Assembly: GCA_052389915.1 (NCBI GenBank)
Contig: JBQTHL010000006.1
Location: 62,001 to 126,000 of the forward strand
Direction: 5' to 3'
Length of the DNA: 64,000 nucleotides
Source: Panacagrimonas sp052389915
GTDB taxonomy: Bacteria; Pseudomonadota; Gammaproteobacteria; Nevskiales; Nevskiaceae
This document shows positions 33,209-42,011 of this stretch, piece after piece. Both the position numbers and the translations under genes were made by a program. Below the pieces are notes generated by a model. That model had not been told where the DNA came from. It worked only from the letters and a program-made list of their open reading frames with translations, and searched no databases. Positions within the stretch are counted from its first letter, which is position 1; every line of letters begins with the position of its first letter.

Positions 33209-35431
33209 CCCTTCCCTTCCCCGCAACCATCCCCGCGCAAGCCGCAGCTCGTCATAGCCGTAGCTTCCACCCAGCGCTTCCCATGCCGGCTTGAGACGTT
33301 GATGTCCATGCACCTGCAGAGCCTGCGCCATCGCCTGCAAGCGCTCGGCCGGCAGAACGCGTTCGAGCTTCAGCGGCAGGCCGGCCGCGAGCAACACTTC
33401 CAGATGACCACAGATCGTCGCGGTCGAAATCCCGCGTCGGGCCGCGATGTCCTCGATAATCAGACCGTTGTCGAACAGCCGTCGCGTGGCCTGCACGCTG
33501 TCGCTGTCCACGTCCTCGTCGGCTTTGAGCGGGCGTTCGAAGGTTTGTGTGGACTCACTCACCGCCATTCCCTGTTCCGCACGGAATGCCTTGATCGCCG
33601 CCGTGAAGCTCGGCCCGTACTGCGCGAGCTTGCGGCTACCCACGCCGGAGATTCCGCCGAAGGCGTCGGCATCGCAGGGTTGTCGTGTGGACATCTCGCG
33701 CAGGCTGGCGTCGCCGAACACCACGTACGGCGGCACGCCCTGCGCATCGGCTATCTGCTTGCGTAGCGAGCGCAGGCGCTCGAACAGAGCCTCGGCCTGC
33801 GGCTGAGGTGGAGTCGATTCCGGCGCGGTCTTCTGCCCTCTCTGCTTGCGCTCGCGCGGCGTCAGTGGCGTGACCATCACCTTGCGCTCGGCCTTGAGCA
33901 CCGCGCGACTGGCCTCGACCAGACGCAACACCGGGTAACCGTCGCTGGTCTCCTCGACCAGGCCCTGATGCAGCAGCGCGCGCACCAGATGGCGCCACTC
34001 GTCCTGCGAACGATGCTTGCCGATGCCGTAAGTGCTGAGGCTTTGATGCCCGCGATCGATCAGCTTCTGGTTTTCGACGCCGCGAAGAATTTCGATCGCC
34101 GTGCCCGCGCCGAAGCGCTGCCCGCGCTGGCCCAGCCGTGCGATGCAGGACAGCAGTTGCTGCGCTTCAAGAGTCCAATCCTCGGTGACACGCACCTGCG
34201 TGCAGTTGTCGCAGGCGCCGCAGGAGCCTGGAAACTCCTCCCCGAAATAGCGAAGCTGCACGGCACGACGACACTCGAAAGATTCAGCGTAGTCCAGCAC
34301 CTGCCGCAGTTGCTGGCGTGCGACGCGCTGCTCGGCCAGCAGAGGCTCGCCGGTTTCGGGATGCACTTTCTGCGCGATCAGAAACTCGGCCGTGCGGATA
34401 TCGCCGACGCCGAAGTACAAGGTGCAGCGCGCCGGCTCGCCATCGCGCCCTGCCCGCCCGGCTTCCTGGTAGTAGCCCTCCATGGTCTTCGGCAGGTCGT
34501 AGTGCGTGACCCAGCGCACGTCGGGCTTGTTGATACCCATGCCGAACGCAACCGTCGCGCACATCACCTGCGCGTCGTCGCGGATGAAGCGCTCCTGGTT
34601 ATCGCGTCGCGTGTGCGCATCCAGACCCGCGTGATACGGCAGAGCCCTGATGCCGTCGCTCGACAATCTCTCGGCGAGTTCATCGACGCGCTTGCGCGAC
34701 AGGCAATACACGATTCCCGCGCCGCCCTCGCGCGATTGCGCGAGCAGTTCCGGATAAGCCTGCTTGGCCTTGGATCGCACCGTGTAGAACAGGTTGGGCC
34801 GGTTGAAACTCGCGACGTGCGTTGCCGGCTCGACGAGGCGCAACTGCGCGAGGATGTCGGCGCGCACGCGCGTGGTTGCGGTCGCAGTGAACGCGAACAC
34901 CGGCACCTCGGGAAAGCGCGCGCGAAGGCTGCCGAGCTGACGGTACTCGGGCCGGAAATCATGTCCCCATTCCGAAACGCAATGCGCCTCGTCGATGGTA
35001 ATGCCCGACAGGCCCTGCGCCGTCATCAGCCGCTCCATGAAGCCGCTCAAGAATTCCGGCATCAGCAGACGCTCGGGAGCCAGGTACAGCAACTTCAGGT
35101 TTCCCGATAGCGCGGCGGCACTGGTGTCCGCCGCTTCGCGCGCACTCGCGCTGGAATTGAGGAAGCCCGCGGCGATGCCCATGTCCAGAAGCTGCCGCAC
35201 CTGGTCCTGCATCAGCGCGATCAGCGGCGAGACGACAATCATCACGCCCGGCCGCAACAGCGCAGGCAACTGGAAGCACAGCGACTTGCCGCCGCCGGTG
35301 GGCATGACCGCGAGCAAGTCTCGGCCGGCAAGCGCATCGCGCAGCACCGCTTCCTGGCCGGGACGGAAATGGTCGAAGCCGAACCAGCGCTTGAGCGCGG
35401 CGTGCAGATCGGGGGCGGGGACAGGGTTCAC
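33203..35431 (-). CDS. recQ: ATP-dependent DNA helicase RecQ
   Basis: Codes for 742 aa from GTG 35431; longer readings run into a REP element. In order: DEAD-type helicase core with Walker A MPTGGGKS (43-50) and TIDEAHCVSEWGHDFRPEY; second core domain with AFGMGINKPDVRWV and QEAGRAGRDG; zinc-binding cysteines in CGACDNC; winged helix; an HRDC domain (FERLRSLRKQIADAQGVPPY); and a further helix-turn-helix tail (GLIIEDIAARRGISTATICG). It unwinds DNA 3' to 5' in recombination and fork repair. It is longer than E. coli RecQ because of the extra C-terminal HTH region, seen in some other RecQ proteins. Confidence 0.95.
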   Translation of the reverse strand: MNPVPAPDLHAALKRWFGFDHFRPGQEAVLRDALAGRDLLAVMPTGGGKSLCFQLPALLRPGVMIVVSPLIALMQDQVRQLLDMGIAAGFLNSSASAREAADTSAAALSGNLKLLYLAPERLLMPEFLSGFMERLMTAQGLSGITIDEAHCVSEWGHDFRPEYRQLGSLRARFPEVPVFAFTATATTRVRADILAQLRLVEPATHVASFNRPNLFYTVRSKAKQAYPELLAQSREGGAGIVYCLSRKRVDELAERLSSDGIRALPYHAGLDAHTRRDNQERFIRDDAQVMCATVAFGMGINKPDVRWVTHYDLPKTMEGYYQEAGRAGRDGEPARCTLYFGVGDIRTAEFLIAQKVHPETGEPLLAEQRVARQQLRQVLDYAESFECRRAVQLRYFGEEFPGSCGACDNCTQVRVTEDWTLEAQQLLSCIARLGQRGQRFGAGTAIEILRGVENQKLIDRGHQSLSTYGIGKHRSQDEWRHLVRALLHQGLVEETSDGYPVLRLVEASRAVLKAERKVMVTPLTPRERKQRGQKTAPESTPPQPQAEALFERLRSLRKQIADAQGVPPYVVFGDASLREMSTRQPCDADAFGGISGVGSRKLAQYGPSFTAAIKAFRAEQGMAVSESTQTFERPLKADEDVDSDSVQATRRLFDNGLIIEDIAARRGISTATICGHLEVLLAAGLPLKLERVLPAERLQAMAQALQVHGHQRLKPAWEALGGSYGYDELRLARGWLRGREGS

Positions 35432-35439
35432 GCACCCAT

Positions 35440-35506
35440 TGTAGGAGCGGGCCATACCCGCGAGAGTTCGCCTTCGGCGGGTCGCGGGCATGGCCCGCTC
35501 CTACAA
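35440..35506. repeat. REP-type palindrome pair between parE and recQ
   Basis: GTAGGAGCGGGCCATACCCG and GTCGCGGGCATGGCCCGCTC are inverted copies with a 16-base spacer, filling the gap between the parE stop and the recQ start. Confidence 0.75.
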
Positions 35507-35515
35507 GCTCGGCAA

Positions 35516-37423
35516 TCAAACTTCAGCCTTGTTGCCCTCTCGCTCCAGCCAGTCCTTGCGATCACCTGCGCGCTTCTTGGCCAGCAGCATGTCGAGTATC
35601 TGCTCGGCCGGCGTCTCGTCGATGGAAAGCTGCACCAGCCGCCGCGTGTCGCGCGCCATGGTGGTTTCGCGCAGTTGCAGCGGATTCATTTCGCCCAGGC
35701 CCTTGAAGCGCGTGACTTGGATCTTGGAGCGATTGCCTTCGGAGCTCAGGCGATCCAGCACGCCCTGTCTTTCGGATTCGTCGAGCGCATAGAAAACGTT
35801 CTTGCCGGCGTCGATGCGGAACAGCGGCGGCATCGCGATGTAGATGTGCCCGGCCTGGACCAGTGGCCGGTAATGCTTGAGGAACAGGGCGCAGAGCAGG
35901 GTCGCGATGTGCAGGCCATCGGAATCGGCATCGGCCAGCACGCAGATTTTTCCGTAACGCAGACCGGAAATATCAGCGGACCCCGGATCGACGCCAATGG
36001 CCACGCTGATGTCGTGGATTTCCTGGGAGCCCAGCGCCTCGCCGGAATCCACCTCCCAGGTGTTCAGGATTTTTCCGCGCAGCGGCATGATCGCCTGCGT
36101 GTCGCGATCACGCGCCTGCTTGGCAGAACCACCGGCCGAATCGCCTTCGACCAGGAACAGCTCGGTTTGCGCCAGGTCCGTGAGCACGCAATCGGCCAGC
36201 TTGCCCGGCAGTGCGGGGCCGCTGGTGATCTTCTTGCGCACGATCTGCTTGGCCAGCTTCATGCGCGCATTGGCGTTGGCAATCACGAGCTGCGCGACCA
36301 GCTCACCCTGTTCCGGATGCTGGTTGAGCCACAGGCCGAACGAGTCGTGCACCACGCCGGAAACGAAGGCTGCGGTCTCGCGCGAGGACAGGCGCTCCTT
36401 GGTCTGGCCCGCGAACTGCGGGTCCTGCATCTTGATGCTCAGCACGTAGGCGCAGCCCTGCCACACGTCTTCCGGCGTGAGCTTCATGCCGCGCGGCAGC
36501 AGATTGCGGAACTCGCAGAACTCGCGAATCGCCTCGGTGAGTCCCGTGCGCAGACCGTTGACGTGTGTGCCGCCTTGCGTGGTCGGAATGAGATTCACAT
36601 AGGCCTCGGCGATGGGCTCGCTCGGACCATCGCCGTTGATCCACAGCAGCGCCCAGTCGGCCTGTTCGCGCTCGGCCTTGAAGCTGCCGATGAAGGGTTC
36701 GGCCGGCAAGGTCTCGCAGCCTTGCAGCGAGTCCTTGAGGTAATCGGTCAGGCCGTTCTCGTATTGCCAGACGGTCTGCTCGTTGGCGATCTGGTCGTCC
36801 AGCGACACCCGCAGGTTCGGGCACAGCACCGCTTTCGCGCGCAGAATCTGCTTGAGCCTGGGTATGGAAAATTTAGGGCTGTCGAAATACTTCGGGTCCG
36901 GCCAGAAGCGCACCGACGTGCCGGTGCGCGACTTGGGCACCGAGCCCACGGGCAGCAAGGCCGTGTGCTTGTGACCGTCGCGAAACTCCATCGCGTATTC
37001 GGTCGCGCCGCGGCACACGCGCACTTCGAGCTTGGAGGACAGCGCGTTCACCACGCTCACGCCCACGCCGTGCAGGCCGCCGGAGAACTGGTACATCTTG
37101 TTGGAGAACTTCGCGCCCGAATGCAGCTTGGTCAGAATCAATTCCACGCCCGAGACCTTGTGCTCGGGGTGAATATCGACCGGCATGCCGCGACCGTCGT
37201 CGGACCCTTGCAGGGAGCCGTCCGCGAACACCGTCACGTCAATCCGCGAGGCATGACCGGCCAGAGCCTCGTCAACCGCATTGTCGATGACTTCCTGCGC
37301 GAGATGATTGGGCCGCGTAGTGTCGGTGTACATGCCCGGGCGCTTGCGCACCGGGTCCAGGCCTTGCAGCACTTCGATGGCTTCGGCGCCGTAATGCTTG
37401 GATGCGTCGCTTGAGTGGGCCAT
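35516..37423 (-). CDS. parE: DNA topoisomerase IV subunit B
   Basis: Codes for 635 aa. The GHKL ATPase signatures are EVIDNAVDEALAGHA, SDDGRGMPVDIHP and SGGLHGVGVSVVNALS; the TOPRIM part shows LVEGDSAGGSAKQARDR and CVLADADSDGLHIATLL. The length and the VRKRPGMYTDTTRPNHLAQEV opening match ParE rather than GyrB. It works with ParC to separate daughter chromosomes. Its gene is followed by recQ after a REP pair, and is divergent from xseB; both may use the ~100-base region 37424-37526. Confidence 0.95.
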   Translation of the reverse strand: MAHSSDASKHYGAEAIEVLQGLDPVRKRPGMYTDTTRPNHLAQEVIDNAVDEALAGHASRIDVTVFADGSLQGSDDGRGMPVDIHPEHKVSGVELILTKLHSGAKFSNKMYQFSGGLHGVGVSVVNALSSKLEVRVCRGATEYAMEFRDGHKHTALLPVGSVPKSRTGTSVRFWPDPKYFDSPKFSIPRLKQILRAKAVLCPNLRVSLDDQIANEQTVWQYENGLTDYLKDSLQGCETLPAEPFIGSFKAEREQADWALLWINGDGPSEPIAEAYVNLIPTTQGGTHVNGLRTGLTEAIREFCEFRNLLPRGMKLTPEDVWQGCAYVLSIKMQDPQFAGQTKERLSSRETAAFVSGVVHDSFGLWLNQHPEQGELVAQLVIANANARMKLAKQIVRKKITSGPALPGKLADCVLTDLAQTELFLVEGDSAGGSAKQARDRDTQAIMPLRGKILNTWEVDSGEALGSQEIHDISVAIGVDPGSADISGLRYGKICVLADADSDGLHIATLLCALFLKHYRPLVQAGHIYIAMPPLFRIDAGKNVFYALDESERQGVLDRLSSEGNRSKIQVTRFKGLGEMNPLQLRETTMARDTRRLVQLSIDETPAEQILDMLLAKKRAGDRKDWLEREGNKAEV

Positions 37424-37526
37424 TGGCTTGGTTAAGTTGAGCGGCGCGCACCGTATCGGATGGCTTGCGGCCCCGCAACCGGGCTCGCGGCTACACTACC
37501 GGCTTATTCCTTCGTTCATTCGAATC

Positions 37527-37817
37527 ATGCCCAAGCGCTCCGAACCCAGCATCCAGACGCCGCTGCTCGAACAGGTCGAGCCCGTCGTGTCGGTCGAAGT
37601 CAGCGAGGACACGGTTGCGCGCTTCGAGCAGGACATGCAGGAGCTGGAAACCATCGTCGCTCAGATGGAGAAAGGCGATCTGCGGCTGGAAGATTCGCTC
37701 AAGCTGTTCGAGCGCGGGACGCAGCTCGCGCGCTCGTGCAGGAAGTCGCTGGACACCGCAGAACTGAAGGTGAGGAATCTGCTCGACGAGGACGAAGGCG
37801 GCGCGACGGCCCCATGA
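37527..37817 (+). CDS. xseB: Exodeoxyribonuclease VII small subunit
   Basis: Codes for 96 aa. The core FEQDMQELETIVAQMEKGDL followed by RLEDSLKLFERGTQLARSCR is the full XseB signature. It joins XseA in the enzyme that degrades single-stranded DNA. The acidic LLDEDEGG tail is normal. Its stop overlaps the ispA start (ATGA). Confidence 0.95.
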   Translation: MPKRSEPSIQTPLLEQVEPVVSVEVSEDTVARFEQDMQELETIVAQMEKGDLRLEDSLKLFERGTQLARSCRKSLDTAELKVRNLLDEDEGGATAP

Positions 37818-38704
37818 GCGCGGAGTCGTTCGAAGCCCGGGTCGCGGCCTACGAGGCACGCTTCGCAAGCTTGCTGGACCAGCACCTTCCGCCCGCCACG
37901 CATCACCCCGCAAAGCTGCACGAGGCCATGCGCTACGCCACCGCACGCGGCAAACGCCTTCGCCCCCTCGTTGTTTACGCCGCGGCCGAAGTGCTCGGCC
38001 TGTCGCCCGATCACGTCGATAGTGCTGCCTGCGCGGTCGAACTGATTCACGCCTATTCGCTGGTGCACGACGATCTGCCTTCGATGGACGACGACGATCT
38101 GCGTCGCGGTCATCCCACTCTCCACAAGCAGTTCGACGAAGCCACCGCCATCCTGGTCGGCGACGCCTTGCAAACCCTGGCGTTTCAGGTGCTCGCACGC
38201 GAGCAGCGCATCGATCCGTCGCAGCGCGTAAAGATGATCGAGGCCCTCGCCGAAGCCGCCGGCTCGCGCGGCATGGTGGGCGGTCAGGCGATCGACCTCG
38301 CATCTGAGGGCAAGCAGTTATCCCTGGCCGAACTCGAAGCGCTGCACGTGCACAAGACCGGCGCGCTGATCCTGGCTTGCCTGCGGCTTGCGTGTCTGGC
38401 TCAGGCCAATCTCGATACGGCGTCGTTCGAGGCGCTCGACCGCTACGGCAAGGCCATCGGGCTGGCATTCCAGATTCAGGACGACGTGCTCGACATCGAG
38501 GGCAGCAGCAGCAGCCTCGGCAAGACCGCGGGCAAGGACGAGGCGAGTCACAAATCCACCTACCCGGCGGTGATGGGCCTGCGCGCCGCAAAGGAACGTT
38601 CTGCGGACTTGTTCGATACAGCGCACGAGGTGTTGAGCCGCTTCGGTGACGCCGCAGAGCCGCTGGTTTGGCTGGCTCGATTCATCGAGCGGCGGGAACA
38701 TTGA
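37814..38704 (+). CDS. ispA: Farnesyl diphosphate synthase / polyprenyl synthetase
   Basis: Codes for 296 aa. The two aspartate-rich motifs are DDLPSMD (86-92) and DDVLD (223-227), which bind the Mg-diphosphate of the allylic substrate. The residues two to four before the first motif (YSLVH) and the overall length fit the C15 enzyme IspA. It condenses isopentenyl diphosphate to farnesyl diphosphate in the cytoplasm. The xseB-ispA pairing is the common proteobacterial arrangement; the often-linked dxs does not follow here. Confidence 0.95.
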   Translation: MSAESFEARVAAYEARFASLLDQHLPPATHHPAKLHEAMRYATARGKRLRPLVVYAAAEVLGLSPDHVDSAACAVELIHAYSLVHDDLPSMDDDDLRRGHPTLHKQFDEATAILVGDALQTLAFQVLAREQRIDPSQRVKMIEALAEAAGSRGMVGGQAIDLASEGKQLSLAELEALHVHKTGALILACLRLACLAQANLDTASFEALDRYGKAIGLAFQIQDDVLDIEGSSSSLGKTAGKDEASHKSTYPAVMGLRAAKERSADLFDTAHEVLSRFGDAAEPLVWLARFIERREH

Positions 38705-38740
38705 GGCAACAAGACAGCATCAGCGCCATTCAATCCTGAC

Positions 38741-39028
38741 CTACGCAGCCATATCCAATGGCAACTCGAAGCGTCCGGCCACGATGCCTGAAACGGTGAT
38801 GTCTTCGTCGATCGACTCCCAGCGCAGCGCAAATCCGTTGAGTCGGATGGTGACTTCGGCCAACTGCGATTCCGTCGCCGCGTGCAATCGACGGAAACGG
38901 TCGGCCGGAAACCCGAAGACTCGGCCGTCGGTCAGCTCGATGAAAATCATGCGGCGTTCGATCCATGCCCGGATCGCGGCGACTTCGACGGGTCGTTCCG
39001 CCCCATCACTTGCCATGGAATTGTTCAT
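38741..39028 (-). CDS. DUF2442 domain protein
   Basis: Codes for 95 aa; a second ATG at codon 5 gives a more typical start. RRMIFIELTDGRVFGFPADRF, then IRLNGFALRWESIDEDITVSG, is the DUF2442 pattern. These small proteins are usually encoded next to DUF4160 proteins, as here, and the pair is suspected to be a toxin-antitoxin system. The genes overlap by 23 bases. Confidence 0.75.
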   Translation of the reverse strand: MNNSMASDGAERPVEVAAIRAWIERRMIFIELTDGRVFGFPADRFRRLHAATESQLAEVTIRLNGFALRWESIDEDITVSGIVAGRFELPLDMAA

Positions 39029-39242
39029 ACGAGTTCCTCAGTTCAGGGCCGTGAGCATAAACGAGGCCTTCGATCTCCCGAAGGACATGCGGCGCAAGTC
39101 CCTGGTTTCTTGCGAGCCCGATAGGGTCCAACCAGAATTTGCACTCGCCGTCGCCACATGCCACGTGGATATGCGGCGGTTCTCCGCGCTCATCCGAGTA
39201 GAAATGAAATCGATAAGGGCCAATTCTTAGAACCGTCGGCAT
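39006..39242 (-). CDS. DUF4160 domain protein
   Basis: Codes for 78 aa from ATG 39242, with GAGAGG at a suitable distance. MPTVLRIGPYRFHFYSDER, then GEPPHIHVACGDGECKFWLDP, is the complete DUF4160 signature. It is the first gene of the pair with DUF2442. A toxin role has been suggested for such pairs but is not certain. Confidence 0.78.
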   Translation of the reverse strand: MPTVLRIGPYRFHFYSDERGEPPHIHVACGDGECKFWLDPIGLARNQGLAPHVLREIEGLVYAHGPELRNSYEQFHGK

Positions 39243-39297
39243 CTTGTCCATCCTCTCAGGGCTGCATCGGTCTCGAGATACCTCCCCGACGATTATC

Positions 39298-40284
39298 ATG
39301 CCGCGCATGAAAGCCATCGAAATCCTCAAGCCCGGCGGACCGGAAGTCCTCGTCGCCTGCGAACGCGAAACGCCGCAACCCAAGCCCGGTGAAGTACTGA
39401 TTCGCGTCGCCGCGGCGGGCGTCAATCGGCCGGACATCCTGCAACGGCTCGGGTTGTATCCGGTGCCCAAGGACGCGTCCGATCTGCCGGGACTGGAAGT
39501 GGCGGGCACCATCGTCTCGGGCGATGTCGGCGACTCGGGCTTTGTCATCGGGGATCGCGTCTGCGCGCTCGTGCACGGCGGCGGCTACGCAGAGTTCTGC
39601 GTGGCGCCCGCTTCGCAGTGCCTGCCCGTTCCGGCGGGATTCTCCGACATCGAGGCCGCTTCGCTGCCGGAAACCTTCTTCACGGTCTGGAGCAACGTGT
39701 TCGATCGCGCGCGACTCGCGCCCGGCGAGACCTTGCTGGTGCAGGGTGGCACGAGCGGCATCGGCGTGACTGCCATCCAGATGGCGCACGCACGGGGCCA
39801 TCGCGTGTTCGCCACCGCCGGTTCGGACGACAAGGCGCGCGCCTGCGAGCGGCTCGGCGCGGAACGCGGCATCAACTACAAGACCGAGGATTTTGTTGCC
39901 GAGATCAAACGCCTCACGAGCGGCCGCGGCGTGGATGTGATTCTCGACATGGTGGCGGGCGACTACGTGCCGCGCGAAATCAACTGCCTCGCCGACGATG
40001 GCCGCCTCGTGCTCATCGCACTGCTTGGCGGACCGAAGGCGGAGATTCCGCTCAACCAGATCCTGATGCGACGCCTGACCGTCACCGGCTCGACCCTGCG
40101 ACCGCGGCCGGTGGCGTTCAAGGCTGCGATCGCTCTCGAACTCCGCAGGCACATCTGGCCGCTGATCGAATCCGGAAAGATTCGCCCTGTGATCCATCAG
40201 ACCTTCGCACTCGAACAGGCTTGCGAAGCGCACCGGCTGATGGAGACCAGCACACACGTCGGAAAAATTGTGCTGAGGCTTTGA
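39298..40284 (+). CDS. NAD(P)H quinone oxidoreductase, PIG3 type
   Basis: Codes for 328 aa from ATG 39298; ATG 39307 (MKAIEILKPGGPEVL) is equally possible. It has the zinc-less MDR fold: VAAAGVNRPDILQRLGLYP near the N-terminus, the cofactor motif GGTSGIGVTAIQMAHARGHRVFATAG split by a normal loop, and LIALLGGPKAEIPLN. NRPDILQR..YP and the ETFFTVWSNVFDRA block mark the TP53I3/PIG3 subgroup of quinone reductases. It ends 8 bases before a strong hairpin. Confidence 0.88.
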   Translation: MPRMKAIEILKPGGPEVLVACERETPQPKPGEVLIRVAAAGVNRPDILQRLGLYPVPKDASDLPGLEVAGTIVSGDVGDSGFVIGDRVCALVHGGGYAEFCVAPASQCLPVPAGFSDIEAASLPETFFTVWSNVFDRARLAPGETLLVQGGTSGIGVTAIQMAHARGHRVFATAGSDDKARACERLGAERGINYKTEDFVAEIKRLTSGRGVDVILDMVAGDYVPREINCLADDGRLVLIALLGGPKAEIPLNQILMRRLTVTGSTLRPRPVAFKAAIALELRRHIWPLIESGKIRPVIHQTFALEQACEAHRLMETSTHVGKIVLRL

Positions 40285-40292
40285 AGGCCTCC

Positions 40293-40342
40293 GACGCAAG
40301 ACGACCCTGTCCGCTCGTAAACGGACAGGGTCGTCTTGCGTC
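40293..40342. terminator. Strong bidirectional hairpin between convergent genes
   Basis: Two perfectly complementary 21-base arms (40293-40313 starting GACGCAAGACGACC, and 40322-40342) flank an 8-base loop, CTCGTAAA. It lies between the oxidoreductase stop and the stop of the ompA-type gene and can serve both strands. There is no long T tract, but the stem is exceptionally stable. Confidence 0.75.
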
Positions 40343-40347
40343 GCGGG

Positions 40348-41664
40348 TTAGGGCGGCGGCGTGTCGATCAAGATCGCATCCGCGGCGGGCGCCTCCTCGA
40401 TCGTATCGCCGGTGGCAGAGCCGTCGGCGGGCGGCGCAACGCTGACGCCGGGGCCGCTGGCTTCGACGATCTTCAACTCCACTCGACGGTTGAGCTCGCG
40501 GCCTGCGTCGGTCTCGTTGTCGGCCACCGGCGAGCCTTCGCCCATGCCGACCGCGCTCAGGCGTCCGGCGTCGATGCCCTTGCCCGCCAAGTATTGCATG
40601 ACGGATTGCGCACGGCGCTGCGACAGGTTCTGGTTATAGCTGTCCGATCCCTTTGAATCGGTGTGGCCGTCCAGTTCGATCTTGATGTCGGTGCGCTTGG
40701 TCAGCGCGTCGGCCACCTGGTCGAGGATGGTCTTGGCGTTGGTCGTCAGCGACGCCTTGTTGAAATCGAAGTTGACGCCGCGCAACACCATCTTGTCGCC
40801 GGTCTTGCAACCCGCCATGTCGAACGGCTCGCCGGGCTCGGCCATCTCGCAGGGAGGTGGGGGCGGCGGCGGCGGTGGCGGCGGGGGCGCTTCCACCACC
40901 GGTTCCACGACCACCGGTTCGGGCGCCGGCGGCGGTACCGGTTCCGGACCGTCGAAGTAGTACCGCAGGCTCACCATTGCCGAATGCGCCTCGTATTCCT
41001 CCTCGACCTTGCCTTCGGCTTCCGGGAACAGATCGAACTCGGCCTTCTCGCCATTGACCCAGCGATAGTCGAACGAAAGGTCGAGTCGATCACCCAGTGC
41101 AAAGCCCACGCCGGCGCCTAGCTGCCAGGCGAAGACCGTGTCGTTCTCCTCCTCGAGATCCGCATCCAGATAGGTCGGATCCTTCAATTTATAGTCGATG
41201 GCGCCGATGCCCCCACCGATATACGGATGGAAGGAGCTCGACTTGAAGAAGTCGATCCACAGATTGAGCATGCCGGTGATGGCTTCGGTGGAGTCGGTGA
41301 CGCTGGAAGAATTGACCGTGGTAATGGCGCCCAGGGCCGGGAAAACCGTATCGCGCTGGGTATCGCCATCGTTGTTGCGGTAAGCGAATTCGAGCTCGGG
41401 ACGGAAAGCGCCCATCGCGTAACCCATCGTGAAACCGGCCAGCCAGCCGGTGTCCGATTCGATGTCGCTAATGACCTCGCCGTTCACCGGCGGTATGAAT
41501 GGGCCAGGCGTGAAGTCGTAGACCTTGAACGACTGGTCTTCGAGTTCGTTGACGCCTCCGAAGAGGCCGATATAAAACCCTTCGCCGGCCTGCGCCGAAA
41601 AAGGAGACGAACAGGCCGCGCTCGCGAGCGCTACCCGTCCCAGAAAACCGAGTCTGAATTTCAT
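40348..41664 (-). CDS. OmpA-family outer-membrane protein
   Basis: Codes for 438 aa. Signal peptide to about residue 26 (ASAACSSPFSAQA). Residues ~27-240 form the N-terminal barrel (FYIGLFGGVNELED start, HSAMVSLRYYFDG end). A Pro-rich linker with a run of twelve prolines follows, then a cysteine pair (PCEMAEPG and MAGCKTG). The C-terminal OmpA/MotB domain (about 295-405) has KIELDGHTDSKGSDSYNQNL followed by SQRRAQSVMQYL, which binds peptidoglycan. It anchors the outer membrane to the wall. The extra acidic C-terminal tail is unusual in length. Confidence 0.92.
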   Translation of the reverse strand: MKFRLGFLGRVALASAACSSPFSAQAGEGFYIGLFGGVNELEDQSFKVYDFTPGPFIPPVNGEVISDIESDTGWLAGFTMGYAMGAFRPELEFAYRNNDGDTQRDTVFPALGAITTVNSSSVTDSTEAITGMLNLWIDFFKSSSFHPYIGGGIGAIDYKLKDPTYLDADLEEENDTVFAWQLGAGVGFALGDRLDLSFDYRWVNGEKAEFDLFPEAEGKVEEEYEAHSAMVSLRYYFDGPEPVPPPAPEPVVVEPVVEAPPPPPPPPPPPPCEMAEPGEPFDMAGCKTGDKMVLRGVNFDFNKASLTTNAKTILDQVADALTKRTDIKIELDGHTDSKGSDSYNQNLSQRRAQSVMQYLAGKGIDAGRLSAVGMGEGSPVADNETDAGRELNRRVELKIVEASGPGVSVAPPADGSATGDTIEEAPAADAILIDTPPP

Positions 41665-42011
41665 GGTGTAACTCCCTTCCTTGGGTGCGTGACGATGGTT
41701 GTTGATCGAACTTCCCGTTCGCGAAAACCGGTGTTACGGCCTGCCCGTCTTCCTGCACCGGGCCATCTGCCATATCCGGTGTCGCAACCAGCAAGTTACG
41801 CTCCCGGGCGTTTCGGCAACGACAAGCGCTGGACATGAGGTTTCGACAGCAAGCTCCCGCCCGGGGGACTTCGTGGGCGTGCGTTTCGCACTGTCGGCGG
41901 CGATCGATCATGCAGGCTGCCGGGCAATCGATATCGTGTTCCGTGTTCGAGATGCGCCGGAACGAAGCCGGTGCCGCACCGCGAATCAAACAGCCTGGCC
42001 CGGCTCTGGCG
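41665..42011. other. Upstream region of the OmpA-type gene
   Basis: This 347-base gap holds the promoter side of the OmpA-type gene (AGGAAGGGAG ribosome binding site on the minus strand next to its ATG). No gene, tRNA or repeat was recognised. The acyl-CoA dehydrogenase stop lies at its right edge. Confidence 0.5.
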
